Assembly: GCF_963259705.1 (NCBI RefSeq)
Contig: NC_081851.1
Location: 63,272,355 to 63,336,354 of the forward strand
Length of the DNA: 64,000 nucleotides
Direction of reading: 5' to 3'
Source of the DNA: Myotis daubentonii
Lineage: Eukaryota; Chordata; Mammalia; Chiroptera; Vespertilionidae
The notes under the pieces were generated by a model. The model was given only the letters and a program-made list of their open reading frames with translations, did not search any database and had not been told where the DNA came from. Within the stretch, counting starts at the first letter, position 1; each line of letters opens with the position of its first letter. The position numbers and the translations under genes were made by a program. Positions 58,360-64,000 of this stretch are shown one piece after another.

Positions 58360-59019
58360 TAGAGGCCTGGTGCACGGGTGGGGGCTGGCTAGTTTGCCCT
58401 GAAGGGTGTCCTGGATCAGGGTGGGAGTCCCACTTGGGTGCCTGGCCAGCCTGGATGAGGGGCTGATGGCTGTATGCAGCTGGTCACACCCCCTTCAGGG
58501 TGGGGGTCCCCACTGGGGTGCCTGGCCAGTCTGGATGAGGGGCTGATGGCTGTTTCAGGCTGGTCACACCCCTTTTAGGATGGGGGTCCACCCTGGGTGC
58601 CTGGCCAGTCTGGGTGCGGGGCTGAGGGCCGTTTTCAGGCTGGCCAGACTGAAGCTCCCAGCCTCTCCTTTTTTTCTTTTTTTTTTTCTGGGATTTATTT
58701 ACCTTCTATAATTGAAACTTTGTTGCCTTCACTGGCGCTCCCAGCTCTGAGGCTGTGGCTGGCTGAAAGCAGGTATCTGGCGTTTGTTTAGCTTCTATAA
58801 TTGAAACTTTGTTGCTTTTGGGCTCAGAGCCGGGCTGCGGCAGGCCGGGAACCTTGGCTTCCTCCATCACTGGAGCAAGCAAGCCTCCTGCTCACTTCAG
58901 CTGTGTGGCTGCTGGTCGCCATCTTGGTTGGTGGTTAATTTGCATATCGCCCTGATTAGCCAATGGGCAGTGTAGCAGGGGTATGGCTAATTACCCTTTT
59001 TGTCTTTTATTAGATAGGA
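58360..59019 (-). mobile_element. Helitron B2, 5' half of the composite
   Basis: Minus-strand start TCCTATCTAATAAAAGAC, end GTGCACCAGGCCTCTA, followed directly by C2. Host T lies at 59020. It shares the order of blocks with B1: octamer and YY1-like motif, GCTTGCTTGC and GTGATGGAGG, A-rich TTCAATTATAGAA segments, then three ~80-base CACCCC/CAGTGGGGAC units. Confidence 0.92.
58918..58964 (-). promoter_or_regulatory. CCAAT / octamer / YY1-like cluster in Helitron B2
   Basis: Plus-strand GCCATCTTGG (58918-58927), ATTTGCAT (58938-58945) and CCAAT (58960-58964) have the same order and spacing as in B1. Conservation in two separate copies is seen. Function is inferred. Confidence 0.45.
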
Positions 59020-60079
59020 TACTGCCCCATAAATGAAATTAAGACCACTTCCTTTTATATGACATTAGTACTTTGGGTTAATATTTTGTATAAGAATGAC
59101 TTCTTATGAGTAAAGTTAACCCAACTACAGTGAGTAGGAAGATGTTCACCTATTGGAACTGTCTTGCCAAATGATGCATGCCCCTATTGTGTTCTGTTTT
59201 AATTTGGAGTGGGGAAAAGTAAGTGTTTGTTTGGTGCATCTGTTTGTTTCAAATAAAAACATTTAGGCAAAAAAAAAAAAATCAATTCAAGGTGAGCAGT
59301 TAAGGCAAAATATTCCAAGGTACAGCATTTATCTCGTCAAAAAAAAAAAAAAATCTAAATCACAGCGTAATTTTTGAGAAAGAAAAAAATGATGAGCATT
59401 GTGCTTCATATGGTCCTATGGTCCAGCAAGAGGCCAAACATATATTCTGGGTCTCCACTGCTATTCAGTCATGTAAATGGCCTTTAGCAATTGGAAGGAG
59501 TTAAGCATTCAGCCATGTCAGATTCCAGGGGCCTGTGTAGACACACTCTTGGAGCCTGGCAGCCTTTCCACCAATCTTCTACCACCTAGCCTTGCCTGTG
59601 TTCAAAGAGGTAATTAGTGTGATTGGACATGGTCTCAGCCAAGAGCAATGTGTTCATCTGTTGCTTTAACTTCCTTTGGGGCCTTTGCTGACTGAACGAC
59701 AAAGTTCTGTTTTTATTATTTTTGGCATATTAGGTTTGGAATCCTGTTTCTCTAGGGAAATTTGCATGAGTATTTTAAGTTTAATTGTTTATGTTTTGAA
59801 GCTTCCTGATGAGGTAGAGGCAGCACCATTGAAAATCTTTTGTTGTTGATTTGGTTTAAGAAGCTAAGCACTTAACCCATCTTTTCTTCCCCCCGCCCCC
59901 CACCATCCCTCCCTTTCTCCTTCTTCTTTCTCTCCATTAGCTCCTTCTTCTTTTTCTTCACCCTCTTCTTCATATTTCTCTTTCAATCTCTGTCTCCCAT
60001 CTCAGAAATTTCAGAATGCTCCTTAGCAATGAGTATAGGTGGTGACTATTCCAATTACCCAGAATCAAAGGTCTGAAAT

Positions 60080-60283
60080 GGCCCTAACCGGTTTGGCTCA
60101 GTGGATAGAGTGTCCGCCTGCAGACTGAAGGGTCCCAGGTTCAATTCTGGTCAAGGTCATGTACCTTGGTTGCGGGCACATCCCCAGTAGGGGGTGTGCA
60201 GGAGGCAGCTGATTGATGTTTCTAACTCTCTATCCCTCTCCCTTCCTCTCTGTAAAAAATAAATAAAATATATATTTTTTAAA
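60080..60283 (+). mobile_element. Ves SINE, young, one ATCGATG repeat lost
   Basis: Head GGCCCTAACCGGTTTGGCTC, A box intact, B box GGTTCAATTCTGGTCAAGG. Only one body repeat (ATTGATGTTTC) remains. A 13-bp perfect duplication, AAAGGTCTGAAAT, lies at 60067-60079 and 60284-60296. Confidence 0.96.
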
Positions 60284-60299
60284 AAAGGTCTGAAATTCA

Positions 60300-61590
60300 T
60301 TATAGAAAAGATATTTTACTTGATTTGAAAGAAACTTTTGCAAACTGTCCCAATAGCCTTTATTAATGTAAAGTTTATGTTATTAATCTAATTTTCAGAA
60401 AATAACTGAACTCTTAAAATTCACACCCACAGCAAACATATATGTAATGCACATAATTCCCCTATAAATATGTTTATGCTATTTAGCCTTTTCTTTTGAT
60501 AATTTCTCATCAGTTTTATCTACAGCACTTTGAAGTGCCTGCCAATGAGATACAGCATTGTATACATTTAAAAACCAATGTAATATTAAGTTCAAAAGTG
60601 GTCCCTAAAATTAAATGCCATATCAACCCACAAATATGAATGTTAAATGTGAGTATCACATATTTGCTTATATATGTGTATATACATACTTACATATATT
60701 ATGTAGTACATACTAAAAATTGATCAACTATCTATAAAAATAAAAAGTCTAGAATAAAGGGTCATAAAATCTGATAAATACTCCTATGAGATTTTTTTGG
60801 AACAAACTAATATACGATCTATAAAAACATAAACATTTATAAATAGACTGAAGGCTAATTATTCTCATAAATCAGATAAGACATTTTAAATAATGTACTT
60901 AATCATTAGCAAGGTCAATGTTATGCAAAATATTAGAAAATATTTTACAGTAATTGCTTCCTTGTGCATCAGCTACCATCAACCTTGGGTCAGAAGACCA
61001 TAGAGATATGGAGGATTCTACTGGTTGATAATTTGCAGGTTTACAGATAATCAAGTAAAAGTTACTTTAAGTACAAACTGGATACACAATCAGTTCATGA
61101 TTCCTCTGTATCAGAGTTTTTCCATCTGTTCTCCATGTGAACATGGAACAGTCCAGCCTGAAAAAAATCAGTGGCAGCCCTTTCCAGTTTACAGCAAAGC
61201 ACCTTGGATTTGACCTGTTGATACATCACAATTTCACATAGGATTAAAAGCCAGGGAAAGGTTAAGGGGGGGAAAAGGAGACATGTACTATTCTTTGTAA
61301 TACTTTCAGCAGTAAAACAAAATTAAAAAAAAGATATCACTGAAATGGTGTTGTAAACCAGTGATCCCAATACTATGTTCACTTTTCCTTAAATACTTGT
61401 AAATGCTGTGCATTTATGAGTAAAGTCTGAGTTCCTTATCAAAGTTTAAGGACGCCAGTTTTTTCTCCTGTGCCTGCTTTCTCAGCTCCCAGCAGATGGA
61501 AGCTGTGTTTCTCCAGGGTTCTCTCCTGATTCCGTTTTTTAAATACATTGCTTTCTTTCCTTGGACTGGTTCTGTCTCTGACTTTTCCCA
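60300..61590. other. AT-rich stretch, no gene seen
   Basis: No named repeat recognised. Includes an alternating ATATGTGTATATACATAC patch at 60670-60700. Confidence 0.45.
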
Positions 61591-61599
61591 TGGCTAGCT

Positions 61600-62000
61600 C
61601 CTTCTCCTCCAGTTTTTATTTTTAATAATAAACACAGAAGATGCGATAGACTGCTTCACAAACGTTTAGGTGTACAGGACCTGGTTGTCCACTATCAGCA
61701 TAATGTTGTGTAGCAGATCTCTAGGGCTTTTTTATCTTTCATAACTGGAATGTATATTAAATAGCAACACCCCTCTTCTCCTCCCTGTAGCTCCTAGCTA
61801 CTACCATTTTAGCCTCTGCTTTTAAGAGTCTGACTACTTTAGATACCTCATGTAAGTGGAATCATGCATTATTTGTTCTCAAATGGCTGGCTTACTTCAA
61901 TTATTAGCTAGTCACCAGGGTCATCCATGTTGTAGCATCTGACAATTTTTTTCTAGTCTATGCCTGAATAACATTCCTCTGATTTTTCTTAAGTCATGAT
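61600..62000 (-). mobile_element. Old L1M (L1ME-like) 3' region
   Basis: Plus-strand GCAGATCTCTAGGGCTTTTT, GACTACTTTAGATACCTCAT, GTAAGTGGAATCATGCATTA and CATCCATGTTGTAGCATCTG are well-known blocks of old L1 3' sequence in reverse complement. Confidence 0.9.
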
Positions 62001-62039
62001 TAACAAGACACATTTGTCTTGTTACAGCTCTAAGTGTTT

Positions 62040-62170
62040 AAGTATTTATTCAACTTTATTGTGTTTGCCTATTTACCTATCTTTCTCCCTTTCTAATTTG
62101 CTTATTCGGTTTTGTCTGTTGCTCCTAATATAGCGCCTAACACACATTAGACAGCCAATGAATGGTGTTA
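62040..62170 (+). mobile_element. Possible L2 3' end
   Basis: GCGCCTAACACACATTAGAC, then AGCCAATGAATGG, resembles the terminal part of L2. Confidence 0.4.
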
Positions 62171-62179
62171 CATTAATGA

Positions 62180-63430
62180 GAACCTTAGGAATATTTTTGG
62201 AAGGAATGTGAAAACGGGCCAACTTTCTTAAGTCCCTGACAATCAAGTACTTAATGAATACCTACTGTAAGTATCTTCAGGATTTGCTAAAAGATAATTG
62301 ATTGAACAGTTAATAATTGCAAACAGTTGCCTGAAGCAGAAACAGACGTGAAATACAAAGTGAGGTGATGCTAAGGTTAAAATCTATTGTGCAGCAGGTC
62401 TCAGGTTGGCCAGGATTTTTCATCCTGGCTGCACATTAAAATTACTAGTAACTTTCAAAGATCCTTGATGGTTCCCAATTCTAGACCAATTTAATTCACA
62501 AGCTGGAAGAGGATGTGCAAAGTCCAAGCATCGGTTTCTGAAATAGCTCTCCAGATATTTTTATTTTAAACCAGTGGTGTGAATTGTGGACACAGTGCTG
62601 ACCAGGTAGTCAATTTACTTAAACTACTCCATTCTTGTTTGGGGCTGGAGCAGACTCCTTGCTATATGCTAGGGACTGGGTGGCATTTTCTGTTCTTGAA
62701 AGGATATTTTAAAAAGCTACAACTTACCATTGTTAGAATCAGTGGCTTAAAGAAAATTCTCAGGTGTAGGAAGGTGGGATAAGACATACCAGAAACAGTG
62801 ACCAGGCACTGAAATATATTTTTCTCCTGCTATGGGATAAATATTGTAGTACCAGTTATTCAACAATGGGACAGAAATCCAAATAATCAATATAAAATTT
62901 ATATATTTGGGGTATTGGCCAGAACACTGGTAGAAGCAAGAAAAATTTGTTAGAATATGTGGAATGAATGTGGAGAAAGAAAAATCAAGCAAACCTATAT
63001 GCTGTTCATTATGAGCTACTATCAAATATTGCAGCATTAATAAGAAATATAGCTGCATATCAACAATCATAACCTGAAGTCATTATATATAAAATTGAAA
63101 TGAAAACAAAGAAGATGAAATACTTTTTAATACATTTAAAATACTTTTTAAAGGGATTAAGTTTAGAAATTATACTAAACAACAAAAACAAATTAACATA
63201 TCCTTCCTTAGGCATTGGTGATATAAAAACAAGTTGCCATAAGAAAGGACTAAGTATAGCATTTAATAGTAAAAATATTGTCATTTCTATTATAAAAAGT
63301 TCTAAGTAGACATTACTGATTCCAGACTGGACAAAGCAAAAGGACATTTAGTGAATTGCTACATTTACTGAGGATTGAGGACATCACCAGAAGCTAGCAT
63401 ATGAGGATGAAATTTTGTGGAAAATGTGAA
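62180..63430. other. AT-rich stretch, no gene seen
   Basis: Minus-strand frames 62747-63070 and 63060-63347 are hydrophobic because the strand is T-rich. I recognise no domain and call no gene. Confidence 0.4.
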
Positions 63431-63439
63431 AGTTATTTA

Positions 63440-63840
63440 GAGATAAGAAGAACAGACATATCAAAAGGCCCACTATTTGTCAGCTAGAAGTTCAAAATAA
63501 TAGAAGAGAAGGGAAAGTAGAGAACCAATATGTGAAGAGAATTTTCTAGAAGGGATGATTAGAACCTGGAAATTGAAAACTCTGTCAAATATCTATCAGG
63601 AGAAAGGAAATAGATCCACATCTAGACTCATAATAGTAAAATATATAACATTCAGAATAAAGAGAAGATATGAAAACTATTATAAAGAAGTGTTTGTCTA
63701 TAATGAAATTTAAATTGAAAACTCACTTCTCATGAATAAAACTAGAAAAATATTCTCAAGTGCTAAGGCAACATATATGTCAGCATAAAATTCTAGTAAG
63801 CTAAACTGTCTTTAAAGAAACTTTTAAAAAGACATTTGAT
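63440..63840 (+). mobile_element. Old L1M or HAL1 fragment
   Basis: ATAGATCCACATCTAGACTC, then CTCACTTCTCATGAATAAAA, CTCAAGTGCTAAGGCAACAT and AAACTGTCTTTAAAGAAACT follow the order of old L1 coding-region remnants. Confidence 0.6.
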
Positions 63841-64000
63841 ACATACACAATGGGTGGAGGTGGAAGAGGGCATAGAGGGGATACTCATAAATGGTGTTGG
63901 GAAAAATAAAAATAAAATAAAACCTGGTGAAATCTCAAAGAAAGAAACAAAATATACCTACAAACATATGAAAATTTATATATGAGAGAATACAGATCAT

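Larger units (their letters stand above)
57343..59281 (+). pseudogene. SNW1: SNW1 processed pseudogene, 5'-truncated, 3' UTR split by Helitrons
   Basis: This is a retrocopy of SNW1 (SKIP) mRNA, a nuclear spliceosome component and transcription coregulator. Only the last ~100 codons remain, ending at TAG 57642-57644. The translation shows IYRPSKNLDKDMYGDDLEAR, then FVPDKEFSGS, FEEDPFGLGKFLEEAKQHGG and RPKEHEHEGKKRRKE. One in-frame stop (TGA at 57495-57497, expected CGA) breaks it. Otherwise the frame is kept, so the copy is moderately young. The 3' UTR continues at 57645-57878 and 59020-59268, ending AATAAA (59252-59257) and 13 A. A possible partial duplication TTCAAGG lies just before 57343 and after the A tail. 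The intervening 1141 bases are two Helitrons. Confidence 0.95.

Overview
The window is nuclear DNA from a vesper bat (Vespertilionidae). Three things point there. Young tRNA-derived SINEs of the Ves type occur about every 4 kb. Rolling-circle transposons (Helitrons, HeliBat type) are abundant, and among mammals these are known as a major component only in vespertilionid bats. Young hAT DNA elements are also present, including one that matches the SPIN (Space Invaders) family. Family names come from recognising consensus motifs from memory; no library search was possible.

I find no functional protein-coding exon and no functional RNA gene. The window reads as intergenic or deep-intronic sequence. 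The only gene-derived sequences are two processed pseudogenes: a full-length ferritin light chain retrocopy on the minus strand (40021-40888, with its iron-responsive element still recognisable) and a 5'-truncated SNW1 retrocopy on the plus strand (57343-59281, with its 3' UTR split by Helitrons). The longest transposon reading frame is the open C-terminal part of LINE-1 ORF2 at 52000-52768. Other long open frames lie in microsatellites, GC-rich Helitron minisatellites or SINEs and are artefacts.

Layout. 0-15 kb: Ves SINEs, a GC-rich Helitron, MaLR LTRs (one carrying a GAG expansion), long purine/pyrimidine tracts, a MIR, L2 remnants, a near-perfect 222-bp MER5-like palindrome and a tiny L1 insertion. 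15.6-17.7 kb: three Helitrons head to tail. 18-32 kb: SINEs, old L1M and MIR pieces, a small Helitron, the SPIN-like element, and stretches with no recognisable repeat. 32.5-33.7 kb: a Helitron that runs into an AT microsatellite, then a solo LTR with a 6-bp target duplication. 34-45 kb: mostly repeat-poor, with the ferritin retrocopy. 45.6-47.1 kb: a mosaic minus-strand Helitron abutting a plus-strand one. 47-57 kb: MaLR LTR, SINEs, old L1, a young L1, a 0.7-kb Helitron and a young non-autonomous hAT. 57.3-59.3 kb: the SNW1 retrocopy carrying a two-part Helitron. 60-64 kb: one Ves SINE and old LINE pieces.

The most interesting signal is a two-part Helitron (called B then C here). It occurs at 15988-17688 (+) and again at 57879-59019 (-) with the same unusual internal junction. 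At the second locus both parts sit inside a single A|T target site. B has no complete 3' hairpin and C does, which fits read-through of a weak terminator followed by co-mobilisation as one unit.
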